Shown one piece after another: positions 32,652 to 41,086 of a stretch of 64,000 bases of DNA. Positions within the stretch are counted from its first letter, which is position 1, and each line of letters begins with the position of its first letter. Source of the stretch: JACMQX01 sp040385105 (GTDB lineage Bacteria > Pseudomonadota > Gammaproteobacteria > Burkholderiales > Burkholderiaceae_C); contig JAZKHY010000091.1 of assembly GCA_040385105.1 (NCBI GenBank), positions 1-64,000 of the forward strand. Reading direction: 5' to 3'. Position numbers and translations under genes: made by a program. The notes beneath the pieces are model-generated. The model made no database searches and was not told the origin of the DNA. It saw only the letters and a program-made list of their open reading frames with translations.

Positions 32652-33650
32652 TCAGGCGTCGATGTTCGCGAGCGCGGTGGCCCAGATTTCCGTGGCGGTG
32701 GCCCCCTCATGCATTTCATGCAGGAAGGCAAGGCCGAAGCCCAGGTGCAGCTCGAGGTCAAAGCGTATGCCGGGTCCTTCCAGCCTGACATGCGGGAAGG
32801 TGAACTGGGCCAGCCGGTCTTCCACCGCAAGGGCCGTCGGCCCCGGCACAAGGGCGCAGAAATCACCTCCGCCAAGGGCAGCCAGGGCGCCATTGTCGGG
32901 AAGGCGCTGGCGCAGCACCTGGGCGGCCAGCTGGCGCATGGTGTTGACCTGCACCTTGTCGTGCTGGCTGGTGAGTGCATCGAAGTTCCTGATGCGCACA
33001 TAGCACAGCGCCAGCGTCGAGCGGCTGCGCGCCGCATCGGCCACGGCCATGGCGACCAGCTCCCGGAAGCCACGCACGTTCCAGCACCCCGTCAGCGGGT
33101 CGAGGCGGGCGCGCCGCTCCAGCTGGTCGAGCTTGACGAGGAGGCGCTTCTGCATGCTGGACATGGCGTCGAGCCGGAGTTCGGCCACCGTCATCCTGGC
33201 GAGGTCCTGCATCGCAATGATGTCGGGGTGGCTGTAGGCTTCACGCCGGGTGCTCATGACGCACAAAGTACCCGCACAGACACCCGGCACCAGATGCAGG
33301 GGAATGCCAAGGCAGGACCGGATGCGCGGACCGCGCACCACCAGCGGGTTGTGGTCAAACCGCCTGTCCGCGTGGGTATCGGGTACGACGAGCGAATGCT
33401 TTTCCAGCGCGGCCTGCTCGCAGAACGCCAGCGCCTTCGGCGTCTGCGACACATCCAGCCCCTGCGCCGAGCGGATCCACTGGGCATCGTCGTCCACCAC
33501 CGAAATGACGGCAACCGGCGATCCCATCAGCCGCATCGCAGTCCGGGTGATGCGGTCAAAGCGCTCTTCCCGCGGCACAAAGGTGTGCGGCGCGTCGTCC
33601 ACCAGCGCGAAGCGCTGCTGCTCGTTTTCCAGGAATGGGGGTGACAACAT
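32652..33650 (-). CDS. GAF domain protein with degenerate GGDEF domain
   Basis: 332 residues from the ATG at 33650. Residues 15-160 form a GAF domain (RFDRITRTAMRLMGSPVAVISVVDDDAQWIRSAQGLD ... FCEQAALEKHSLVVPDT ... GIPLHLVPGVCAGTLCVM). From about residue 178 (LDPLTGCWNVRGFRELV) a GGDEF fold follows, but the signature reads GGGDF and the metal/GTP-binding segment is LCYVRIRNFDALTSQHDK in place of D-x-D-x-F-K. It is probably not an active diguanylate cyclase, and may bind GTP or c-di-GMP or act structurally. The frame upstream to 33914 is not convincing coding sequence. Confidence 0.88.
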   Translation of the reverse strand: MLSPPFLENEQQRFALVDDAPHTFVPREERFDRITRTAMRLMGSPVAVISVVDDDAQWIRSAQGLDVSQTPKALAFCEQAALEKHSLVVPDTHADRRFDHNPLVVRGPRIRSCLGIPLHLVPGVCAGTLCVMSTRREAYSHPDIIAMQDLARMTVAELRLDAMSSMQKRLLVKLDQLERRARLDPLTGCWNVRGFRELVAMAVADAARSRSTLALCYVRIRNFDALTSQHDKVQVNTMRQLAAQVLRQRLPDNGALAALGGGDFCALVPGPTALAVEDRLAQFTFPHVRLEGPGIRFDLELHLGFGLAFLHEMHEGATATEIWATALANIDA

Positions 33651-33767
33651 GGATGGGCCTGGTGTTGGGTTAACCTGTTTGTAATCGGGTATTGCGCAGA
33701 CGCTGTAAGCAAATGCCTCAAGGGGCCTAAGGCAAAGCAGAACATCGGCGAAACTCCGGAGCGCACC

Positions 33768-34808
33768 ATGCAGAACCCACTTTTCGACGACACCCCTCCC
33801 GAGGGCGAGCCGGAGACCCGCTCCGCCAGCAAGCCCCCCAGGACGGCAAGGGTCGGCGCTACCGTGCATGACGACGGGGAACTTGGGGCGCTGGCATCGG
33901 CCCTGCCCTCGCATCTGTGGCTTGGCACTTCATCCTGGACATACCCCGGCTGGGACGGCCTGGTATGGGATGGCATGTATTCCGACGCCGTCCTTTCGCG
34001 GCAGGGGCTTGGCCCCTACAGCGCACATCCGCTGCTCAGGACGGTTTGCCTGGACCGCGCGTTCTACCGGCCGCTCTCGGCCAGCCAGTACGCCGCCTTC
34101 GCCGCGCAGGTGCCGGATGATTTCCGTTTTGTGGTGAAGGCGCCCGGCGTCGTCACCGACGCCATGGTTCGCGGTGAAGGCGGCAAGGGCATGCAGGTCA
34201 ATCCTGCATTCCTGGACCCGGTGCTGGCGGTTCAGGACTTCGTGCAGCCCGCGCTGGAGGGACTCGGGCACAAGACCGGCGCGCTCGTCTTCCAGTTGAG
34301 TCCATTGCCGCCCCATCTTCTCGGCGCGATGGCGGACGTCCTGCAGCGCCTGAAGGCCCTGCTGCTCGCCCTGCCCTCGCTGGCAGGAACAGCGCCTGAC
34401 GGGGTCGTGGCCGTCGAAGTGCGCGACCGGCAATTCCTGACGCCGGATTTTGTGGATGTGCTGCGCGACGCCGGCGCCACTTTCTGCCTCGGCCTGCATG
34501 CCAAGATGCCGCTCATCGAGGACCAGTTGCCGGTACTGCGGGCGCTGTGGCCCGGCCCGCTGGTGTGCCGCTGGAACTACAACCGCCTGCACGGCGCGTA
34601 CGGCTATGAGGATGCCGAGAAGCTGTATGCCCCGTTCAACAGGATGATGGACGCCGACCTGCAGACCCGCTCCGCCCTGGCCCGCGTGATCGCCGGCACC
34701 ATCGGCGCGCGGCAGAAGGCTTATGTGACCATCAGCAACAAGGCCGAAGGGTCGGCGCCGCTGTCGGTCATTGCGCTGGCCCGGGAAGTGGCCGGCCTGC
34801 GCAGCTGA
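33768..34808 (+). CDS. DUF72 domain-containing protein
   Basis: 346 residues. YecE-like TIM-barrel domain (DUF72): LWLGTSSWTYPGWDGLVW, LDRAFYRPLSASQYAAFAAQVPDDFRFVVKAP and a C-terminal YVTISNKAEGSAPLSVIALAREV. Function unknown in this family. The N-terminal 45 residues are Pro/Glu-rich and probably disordered. Convergent with guaA, 7 bases apart. Confidence 0.93.
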   Translation: MQNPLFDDTPPEGEPETRSASKPPRTARVGATVHDDGELGALASALPSHLWLGTSSWTYPGWDGLVWDGMYSDAVLSRQGLGPYSAHPLLRTVCLDRAFYRPLSASQYAAFAAQVPDDFRFVVKAPGVVTDAMVRGEGGKGMQVNPAFLDPVLAVQDFVQPALEGLGHKTGALVFQLSPLPPHLLGAMADVLQRLKALLLALPSLAGTAPDGVVAVEVRDRQFLTPDFVDVLRDAGATFCLGLHAKMPLIEDQLPVLRALWPGPLVCRWNYNRLHGAYGYEDAEKLYAPFNRMMDADLQTRSALARVIAGTIGARQKAYVTISNKAEGSAPLSVIALAREVAGLRS

Positions 34809-34815
34809 CCCTTGC

Positions 34816-36429
34816 TTACTCCCACTCGATCGTCGCGGGCGGCTTGCTCGAAACGTCGTAGGTCACACGGTTGATGCCGCGCACCTCGTTGATGATGCGG
34901 CTGGAGACCTTCTTGAGCAGCGCATAGGGCAGCTCGGCCCAGTCGGCTGTCATGAAGTCGCTGGTTTGCACGGCGCGCAGGGCGACGACATAGTCGTAGG
35001 TACGGCCATCGCCCATCACGCCCACGCTCTTGACCGGCAGGAAAACGGTGAAAGCCTGGCTGGTCAGGTCGTACCAGCTCTTGCCGCTCGCCTCGTCCCT
35101 GAAGTTGCGCAGTTCCTCGATGAAGATCGCGTCGGCGCGGCGCAGCAGGTCGGCGTATTCCTTTTTGACTTCGCCAAGGATGCGCACGCCCAGCCCCGGG
35201 CCTGGAAAGGGATGGCGGTAGACCATTTCGGGTGGCAAGCCGAGCGCCACGCCGAGCTCCCGTACCTCGTCCTTGAACAGGTCGCGCAGCGGCTCCAGCA
35301 GCTTCAGGCCCAGCTGCTCCGGCAGGCCGCCCACGTTGTGGTGGCTCTTGATGGTCACGGCCTTCTTGCTCTTGGCGCCGCCGGACTCGATCACGTCCGG
35401 GTAAATCGTGCCCTGGGCCAACCACTTGGCCCCTTTCGCTCCGCTGCTGGTCAGTTTCGCGGCTTCCTGCTTGAACACGGTGACAAATTCGCCGCCGATG
35501 ATCTTGCGCTTGGCCTCCGGCTCGCTCACGCCTGCCAGTTTGCCGAGGAACAGGTCGCTGGCATCGACCCGGATGACCTTGGCGTGCAGCTTGCCCACGA
35601 ACATGTCCATGACCATGTCGCCCTCGTTCAGGCGCAGCAGGCCGTGGTCCACGAAGACGCAGGTCAGCTGGTCGCCGATGGCGCGGTGGATCAGCGCCGC
35701 TGCCACCGACGAATCGACGCCGCCCGACAGACCGAGGATGACTTCTTCATCGCCCACCTGCTTGCGGATGAGTTCAACCGCCTCGGCAATATGGTCGCGC
35801 ATGACCCAGTCCGGCCGCGCGGCGCAGATGTCCAGCACAAAGCGGTCAAGAATGGCCTTGCCCTGCGTCGTGTGCGTCACTTCAGGGTGGAACTGCACGG
35901 CATAGTAACCGCGCTCCTCGTCTGCCATGCCGGCAATCGGGCAGGACTCGGTGCTGGCCATGAGCTTGAAGCCCGGCGGCATTTCGGTGACGTTGTCGCC
36001 ATGGCTCATCCAGACATGCAGCATGCCGTGGCCTTCGGGCGTGGCGTAGTCCTGGATGCCTTCGAACAGCTTGGTGTGGCCGCGTGCCCGCACTTCCGCA
36101 TAACCGAACTCGCGCTTGTGGCCGCCTTCGACCTTGCCGCCCAGCGCCTCGGCAATGGCATACATTCCAAAGCAGATGCCCAGCACAGGAATTCCGAGCT
36201 CAAACACCGCCTTCGGCGCGCGCAGGGATTCGTCCTCCCACAGGCTTGCATGGCTGCCGGAGAGGATGACGCCCTTGAGGTGGCCGTCCTTTGCGTACTC
36301 GCGCACGAAATCATCGCTGACATCGCAGGGGTGGACCTCGCAAAATACATGTGCCTCGCGCACGCGCCGTGCAATGAGCTGAGTGACCTGGGACCCGAAG
36401 TCCAGGATAAGGATCTTGTCGTGCTGCAT
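34816..36429 (-). CDS. guaA: GMP synthase (glutamine-hydrolysing)
   Basis: 537 residues. Amidates XMP to GMP. The glutaminase domain has the nucleophile Cys in LGICFGMYAIAE and the His-Glu in FHPEVTHT; the ATP-pyrophosphatase P-loop reads GLSGGVDSSVAA, and the dimerisation domain ends in the universal TIEWE. The ATG overlaps the guaB stop by one base (TGATG), a coupled guaB-guaA operon. Confidence 0.98.
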   Translation of the reverse strand: MQHDKILILDFGSQVTQLIARRVREAHVFCEVHPCDVSDDFVREYAKDGHLKGVILSGSHASLWEDESLRAPKAVFELGIPVLGICFGMYAIAEALGGKVEGGHKREFGYAEVRARGHTKLFEGIQDYATPEGHGMLHVWMSHGDNVTEMPPGFKLMASTESCPIAGMADEERGYYAVQFHPEVTHTTQGKAILDRFVLDICAARPDWVMRDHIAEAVELIRKQVGDEEVILGLSGGVDSSVAAALIHRAIGDQLTCVFVDHGLLRLNEGDMVMDMFVGKLHAKVIRVDASDLFLGKLAGVSEPEAKRKIIGGEFVTVFKQEAAKLTSSGAKGAKWLAQGTIYPDVIESGGAKSKKAVTIKSHHNVGGLPEQLGLKLLEPLRDLFKDEVRELGVALGLPPEMVYRHPFPGPGLGVRILGEVKKEYADLLRRADAIFIEELRNFRDEASGKSWYDLTSQAFTVFLPVKSVGVMGDGRTYDYVVALRAVQTSDFMTADWAELPYALLKKVSSRIINEVRGINRVTYDVSSKPPATIEWE

Positions 36430-37898
36430 CAGTCGGCCCGGTAGTTGGGGGCTTCCTTCGTGATCTGCACGTCATGAACGTGGCTCTCACGGATGCCGGC
36501 TGAAGTGATTTCCACGAATTCGGCCTTGTCCTTCATGTCCTCGATGGTGGCGCAACCGCAGTAGCCCATGGCGGCGCGCAGGCCGCCGGCCATCTGGAAC
36601 ACGATGGATACCATCGAGCCCTTGTAGGGCACGCGGCCTTCGATGCCTTCGGGGACCAGCTTGTCGGCATTGGGGTTGCCGGTGCTGGACTCCTGGAAGT
36701 AGCGGTCGGCACTGCCTTGCTGCATGGCACCGATGCTGCCCATGCCGCGGTAGCTCTTGTAGCTGCGGCCCTGGTACAGCACGATCTCGCCCGGCGCTTC
36801 CTCGGTGCCGGCGAACATGCCGCCCATCATCACCGTGCTGGCGCCGGCTGCGATGGCCTTGGCAATGTCGCCGCTGTAGCGGATGCCGCCGTCGGCGATC
36901 AGCGGAACGCCCGAGCCCTTGAGTGCGGTGGCCACGTTGTCAATCGCCATGATCTGCGGCACGCCCACGCCGGCCACGATGCGCGTCGTACAGATGGAGC
37001 CTGGGCCGATGCCGACCTTGACAGCATCCGCGCCGGCTTCAGCCAGCGCCAGCGCCGCGGCGCCGGTGGCAATGTTGCCGCCGATCACGTCAACACCGGG
37101 GTAGTTCTGCTTGACCCAGCGCACCCGCTCGATCACGCCCTTGCTGTGGCCGTGCGCCGTATCCACCACGATCGCGTCAACACCGGCCTTGACCAGCAGT
37201 TCCACCCGCTCTTCGGTGCCCTCTCCCACACCGACCGCCGCGCCAACACGCAAGCGGCCGCGGGCGTCGCGCGCTGCATTGGGGAAGCTGGTCTGCTTGG
37301 TGATGTCCTTGACGGTGATCAGCCCCTTGAGCTCGAAACCGTCGTTGATGACCAGCACGCGCTCCAGGCGGTGCTTGTTGAGCAGGCTCTTCGCGTCGTC
37401 CAGCGAGGCCGTTTCAGGCACGGTCACGAGGCGCTCGCGCGGCGTCATGATGGCGCTGACCGGCAGGTCCATGCGGGTTTCAAAGCGCAGGTCCCGGCCC
37501 GTCACGATGCCCACGACCTTGCCGCCGTCCACCACCGGGAAACCCGAGATGCCGAGCTGCTCGCTCATGGCAATGACCTGGCGTACGGAATGGCTGGGGG
37601 TGATGATGACCGGGTCGCGCAGTACGCCCGATTCATAGCGCTTGACCTTACTGACCTGGGCGGCCTGTTCGGCGGGCGTGAGGTTCTTGTGAACGATGCC
37701 GATGCCGCCTTCCTGCGCGATGGCGATGGCCAGGCGCGCTTCCGTGACCGTATCCATGGCGGCGGACACCAGGGGCAGGTTCAGGGTGATGTTTCGGGAG
37801 AGGCGGGTCGCGAGGGACGTGTCCTTGGGGAGGACCTGGGAGAACGCTGGCACCAGCAACACATCGTCGAAGGTGAGCGCTTTTCCTAAAAGGCGCAT
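36429..37898 (-). CDS. guaB: IMP dehydrogenase
   Basis: 489 residues from the ATG at 37898, giving the standard start MRLLGKALTFDDVLLVPA. NAD-dependent oxidation of IMP to XMP, the committed step to GMP. Catalytic Cys in GPGSICTTRIVAGVG, flap arginine region with SADRYFQE, and two CBS domains (about 95-205) with MTPRERLVTVPET. First gene of guaBA; the 141-base gap upstream probably holds its promoter, though no clear -35/-10 was found. Confidence 0.98.
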   Translation of the reverse strand: MRLLGKALTFDDVLLVPAFSQVLPKDTSLATRLSRNITLNLPLVSAAMDTVTEARLAIAIAQEGGIGIVHKNLTPAEQAAQVSKVKRYESGVLRDPVIITPSHSVRQVIAMSEQLGISGFPVVDGGKVVGIVTGRDLRFETRMDLPVSAIMTPRERLVTVPETASLDDAKSLLNKHRLERVLVINDGFELKGLITVKDITKQTSFPNAARDARGRLRVGAAVGVGEGTEERVELLVKAGVDAIVVDTAHGHSKGVIERVRWVKQNYPGVDVIGGNIATGAAALALAEAGADAVKVGIGPGSICTTRIVAGVGVPQIMAIDNVATALKGSGVPLIADGGIRYSGDIAKAIAAGASTVMMGGMFAGTEEAPGEIVLYQGRSYKSYRGMGSIGAMQQGSADRYFQESSTGNPNADKLVPEGIEGRVPYKGSMVSIVFQMAGGLRAAMGYCGCATIEDMKDKAEFVEITSAGIRESHVHDVQITKEAPNYRAD

Positions 37899-38039
37899 GT
37901 CAAAGCTCCAAAAAACGGATTGTACCCGTGTGTGACTGGTAGTTACCCTGAACGCCACAGAAGCCATTTCCGTGACCGAATTTGCCAATTAGGCGTAACA
38001 GACTGGGAAATCTGACGGCGCGGCGCTAAACTGCCGGGC

Positions 38040-38585
38040 ATGAAGCTGTCACGCCCCATCCTGTTCCTGGTTGCCTGCACATTGTCGATGGCAGCCACCG
38101 CCCAATGGCAATGGGTCGACAAGACGGGCCGCAAGGTCTACAGCGACCGTCCGCCGCCGTCCGACATCCCCGAAAAAAGCATCCTGAAACAGCCCGGTAG
38201 CGGGCGAGCCATGCCGACAGCCGCGCCTGCCGCACCGGCGGCCGGGGCCAGCGCGGCCGCCGCGCCGGCTTCCGCAGCAGTGAGGGCAGCAGCCAGCGCG
38301 CCGAAACTGACCGGCAAGGATGCCGAACTCGAAGCCAAAAAGAAGCAGGCCGAACAGGAAGAAGCCGCCAAGAAGAAGGCCGCTGAAGACAAGGTCGCTG
38401 CCGACAGGGCACAAAACTGCGAACGCGCCAAGGGCAACCTGAAGATGCTCCAGTCCGGCAGGCGCATGCAGCAGACCAATGCCCAGGGCGAGCCCGAAAT
38501 CATGACAGACGACACGCGCTCGGCTGAAACCAAACGCGCACAGGACATCATTGCCCAGGATTGCGGCGCGACAGCCAGCCGCTGA
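38040..38585 (+). CDS. DUF4124 domain-containing secreted protein
   Basis: 181 residues. Signal peptide (PILFLVACTLSMAATAQ), then the DUF4124 core QWQWVDKTGRKVYSDRPPPSDIPEKSIL, an Ala/Pro linker and a Lys/Ala/Glu coiled-coil-like stretch (DAELEAKKKQAEQEEAAKKKAAEDKVAADRA, quoted in part by composition) before a C-terminal NCERAKGNLKMLQSGRRM block. Common in Burkholderiales, periplasmic, function unknown. Its intrinsic terminator overlaps the end of rnfH on the other strand. Confidence 0.9.
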   Translation: MKLSRPILFLVACTLSMAATAQWQWVDKTGRKVYSDRPPPSDIPEKSILKQPGSGRAMPTAAPAAPAAGASAAAAPASAAVRAAASAPKLTGKDAELEAKKKQAEQEEAAKKKAAEDKVAADRAQNCERAKGNLKMLQSGRRMQQTNAQGEPEIMTDDTRSAETKRAQDIIAQDCGATASR

Positions 38586-38603
38586 CCAGCAAGCTGACCC
38601 GAC

Positions 38604-38948
38604 CTAGTAGCCGGCCTTTGCGCCGGCTCTTTTTTTGGCAAACAGGCCTGCGCCCCGGGCGCCCTGTTTTCGGAACCGCGCACGGCGCGCGACCTTGGGG
38701 TCCACCTGCAGGGGCCTGTGCACCTCGACCCTGTCCCCGTCCCTGAGCAACTGTCCGGGCGCAACCGCCCTCCCCCAGACGCTCACCGCGACCATCTCCG
38801 CAGCCATTGCGGGGAACTGCGCCAGGAGCCCGCTGGCGCGCAGGGCCTGCTGCGCCGTTGCAGGCGCGTCCAGCAAGACGGCCCGCTCGCAAACCTCCCT
38901 CGGGCCGGGCGACCACACCACGGTGACGCTGAGCCGCGCATCAGGCAT
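38604..38948 (-). CDS. rnfH: RnfH family ubiquitin-fold protein
   Basis: 114 residues from the ATG at 38948. RnfH (UPF0125): LSVTVVWSPGPREVCERAVLLDAPATAQQALRASG and DGDRVEVHRPLQVDPKVARRARF fit the beta-grasp family encoded after ratA. Function uncertain. The start overlaps the ratA stop by 8 bases. Its last codons (RAGAKAGY, stop TAG) are formed by the hairpin that terminates the convergent DUF4124 gene. The basic C-terminal tail (KQGARGAGLFAKKRAGAKAG) is longer than in E. coli. Confidence 0.9.
   Translation of the reverse strand: MPDARLSVTVVWSPGPREVCERAVLLDAPATAQQALRASGLLAQFPAMAAEMVAVSVWGRAVAPGQLLRDGDRVEVHRPLQVDPKVARRARFRKQGARGAGLFAKKRAGAKAGY
38609..38636 (+). terminator. Rho-independent terminator of the DUF4124 gene
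   Basis: Stem AGCCGGC (38609-38615) / GCCGGCT (38622-38628) with a 6-base loop, followed by CTTTTTTTT. It is 24 bases after the DUF4124 stop and lies inside the 3' end of rnfH on the opposite strand. Confidence 0.85.
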
Positions 38949-39381
38949 ACACCTGCTCCGCACGCTTGACGAATGCATCGACCAGGTTTCCCGCGATCTT
39001 GTCGAATACCGGGCCGACGAGTGTGCCAAGCGCTGCATTGTCAAAGCCATAGTTGAGGTCCAGTTCCACCCGGCACGCCCGCTGGCTCGCATCGCCGACC
39101 GGGATGAAACTCCAGGCACCATCAAGACTGGAGAACGGGCCGTCCTTCAGCTTGAGGGATACCTTGCGGTCCTGGACGTGGGTATTGCGGGTGGTGAACG
39201 ACTGGCGGATGCCGCCGAAGGCGATCCCGACCCTGGCCGTCATGCCGTCGGCAGTGCGCGACTCGACGGCGGCCTGGTCGCACCAGGGCAGAAACTCCGG
39301 GTACTTTTCGACGTCGGTGACCAGCGCGAACATCTCCGCGGCGCTGTACCAGATCAGGACTGACTTGTGGACTGTTTTCAT
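38941..39381 (-). CDS. ratA: RatA family ribosome association / coenzyme Q-binding START-like protein
   Basis: 146 residues. START-like (polyketide cyclase) fold: VHKSVLIWYSAAEMFALVTDVEKYPEFLPWCDQAAVESR and the C-terminal GTLVGPVFDKIAGNLVDAFVKRAEQVY. In E. coli RatA is described as inhibiting 70S assembly; homologues (Coq10-like) assist ubiquinone function. The gene order smpB / ratA-rnfH is conserved in proteobacteria, which supports the call. The toxin label is historical and there is no antitoxin partner evident. Confidence 0.93.
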   Translation of the reverse strand: MKTVHKSVLIWYSAAEMFALVTDVEKYPEFLPWCDQAAVESRTADGMTARVGIAFGGIRQSFTTRNTHVQDRKVSLKLKDGPFSSLDGAWSFIPVGDASQRACRVELDLNYGFDNAALGTLVGPVFDKIAGNLVDAFVKRAEQVYA

Positions 39382-39487
39382 CAAAGGGCAGGCGCAGGGC
39401 CTAAAATCGCCCCCTCTGCCGGAAGACCCCGGCAATCGTGACCCTGCTTCATGATTGTATTGAGGACCTTCGACCCCACCTGACAGC

Positions 39488-39961
39488 ATGGCCAAAAAAC
39501 CCGAAACCGCAACGCGCATTGCCGACAACAAGAAGGCTGCCTACAACTATTTCTTCGAGGAGCGCTTCGAGGCCGGGATGGTGCTGCAAGGCTGGGAAGT
39601 CAAGGCGCTTCGCGAGGGCAAGGTGCAGTTGACCGACGGCTATGTGGTCGTGCGCAACGGCGAGCTGTTCCTGATCGGCTGCCAGATCAACCCGCTGCGC
39701 ACCGCATCCACCCACATCAACCCGGACAACGTGCGCACCAAGAAGCTGCTGCTGCACAAGGAGCAGATCCGGCGCCTGATCGGCAAGGTCGAGCAGAAGG
39801 GCTACACGCTGGTGCCGATCAACCTGCACTGGAAGACCGGCAAGATCAAGTGCGAGATTGCCCTGGCCAAGGGCAAGGCCGAGCACGACAAGCGCGACAC
39901 CATCAAGGACAGGGAAGGCAAGCGCGAGGTCGAGCGGGCCATGAAGAGCCGCAGCCGCTGA
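39488..39961 (+). CDS. smpB: SsrA-binding protein
   Basis: 157 residues. Binds tmRNA and delivers it to stalled ribosomes. Conserved ATRIADNKKAAYNYFFEERFEAGMVLQGWEVKALREGKVQL, SLR-type RKLLLHKEQIRRLIG and the basic tail (KGKAEHDKRDTIKDREGKREVERAMK). Divergent from ratA by 106 bases; no tmRNA gene is in the window. Confidence 0.98.
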   Translation: MAKKPETATRIADNKKAAYNYFFEERFEAGMVLQGWEVKALREGKVQLTDGYVVVRNGELFLIGCQINPLRTASTHINPDNVRTKKLLLHKEQIRRLIGKVEQKGYTLVPINLHWKTGKIKCEIALAKGKAEHDKRDTIKDREGKREVERAMKSRSR

Positions 39962-39979
39962 ACGCGGCCGCCACCCGGG

Positions 39980-41086
39980 CTAGCGCAGGCCGCGCAGGGG
40001 ATGCGTGTCCGCCGTCCAGGGGCTTTCAAAGAATGCTTCAACCATCGCGGGCGTCACATCCTCGATGCGGGCGGGATTCCACTTCGGGCTGTGATCCTTG
40101 TCGACGGCCAGCGCCCGGATGCCTTCCACCGTCTCGCTGGCCGCGCCCGGCCGCAGGTGAAAGCAGCGGTGGACAAGGTCGCGCTCCATCCGCAGGTCTT
40201 CCGCCAGGCTCATGCGGCGTGCGCGGCGGATCTGCTCAAGCACCACATGCAGCATCAGCGGCGAGCGTTTGCGGAGCACCGCGGCGGTGTCGCGCGCCCA
40301 TTCGGACTCGTCAGCCTCCAGCGCATCCACAATGGCCTTGACCGTTGGCAGGCCGAAGAATCGGTCAATGCGAGCCTGCGCATTGGCCGCGACGTTCGGG
40401 TGGGCATGGTCTGCCATGAACTTGGTGCGGGCCCAGTGCTCGATGGCCTCGCTGCTCTCGAAGGGCGTGTCGACCAGCGAGTCCCAGAGGACAGGCAGCC
40501 GGCCGGATTCCATGAACCCGTCAGCCAGGCCCCAGGTCACGGCCTCGCGCCCGCCGATCATCTGGCCCGTGAGGGCGAGGTACTCGCCGGTGCGGCCCGG
40601 GCAGCGGCTCAGGAAGTAGCCGCCTCCCACGTCCGGGAACAGCCCGATGTTGGTCTCGGGCATCGCCATCTTTGTGCGCTCGGACACAATCCGCGTGCTG
40701 CCGCCCTGGCTGATGCCCATGCCCCCGCCCATGACGATGCCGTCCATGAAAGCGATGTACGGCTTGGGGTAGGTATGGATCAGGTGATTGAGGCTGTACT
40801 CCTCGGTGAAGAAGTCCTCCAGCGCCTCGTCGCCGGCAAGCGCAGCCTGGTGGAAGAAGCGGATGTCGCCGCCTGCGCAAAACGCGCCAAAGGGGCCTTC
40901 CTTGCCCATGCCGCGCACCACCACGGCCAGCACAGCTGCGTCATCCCTCCACGCGGCCAGCGTGGCCGTCAGGGAGCGGATCATGTCCAGCGACAGCGCA
41001 TTCAGCGCCTTGGGCCGGTCAAGCGTGATGAAGCCCACGCGGCCCTGCACCGTGGCCAGCACATCCACCAACGTCATCTCAGGCAT
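39980..41086 (-). CDS. Enoyl-CoA hydratase/isomerase family; 3-hydroxyisobutyryl-CoA hydrolase-like
   Basis: 368 residues from the ATG at 41086, with GGAG eight bases upstream. ECH_2 type, longer than simple crotonases: FGAFCAGGDIRFFH oxyanion loop, YIAFMDGIVMGGGMGIS, catalytic Glu region MAMPETNIGLFPDVGGGYFLSR, and a C-terminal helical part with DKDHSPKWNPARIEDVT. These enzymes hydrolyse 3-hydroxyisobutyryl-CoA in valine breakdown. The start overlaps the EamA transporter stop by 8 bases, so the two are co-translated. Confidence 0.93.
   Translation of the reverse strand: MPEMTLVDVLATVQGRVGFITLDRPKALNALSLDMIRSLTATLAAWRDDAAVLAVVVRGMGKEGPFGAFCAGGDIRFFHQAALAGDEALEDFFTEEYSLNHLIHTYPKPYIAFMDGIVMGGGMGISQGGSTRIVSERTKMAMPETNIGLFPDVGGGYFLSRCPGRTGEYLALTGQMIGGREAVTWGLADGFMESGRLPVLWDSLVDTPFESSEAIEHWARTKFMADHAHPNVAANAQARIDRFFGLPTVKAIVDALEADESEWARDTAAVLRKRSPLMLHVVLEQIRRARRMSLAEDLRMERDLVHRCFHLRPGAASETVEGIRALAVDKDHSPKWNPARIEDVTPAMVEAFFESPWTADTHPLRGLR

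Noticed and set aside
30550..33644. Long + strand open frames (546 and 563 residues) opposite the TadA fusion, PaiB and GAF genes
   Set aside because: They cross several gene boundaries on the other strand and show no domain pattern.
33651..33914. N-terminal extension of the GAF/GGDEF-like protein
   Set aside because: The in-frame upstream residues have no conserved pattern and overlap the 5' end of the divergent DUF72 gene; the ATG at 33650 fits the domain start.
34771..36444. 557-residue open frame opposite guaA
   Set aside because: Exact antisense of a certain gene. Its Ala/His/Asp-rich composition is what the complement of GC-rich codons gives. No family match recognised.
38941..39381. 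RatA-RnfH as a toxin-antitoxin module
   Set aside because: The family carries a toxin label, but the smpB/ratA-rnfH order is a conserved housekeeping arrangement and neither protein resembles a known antitoxin.
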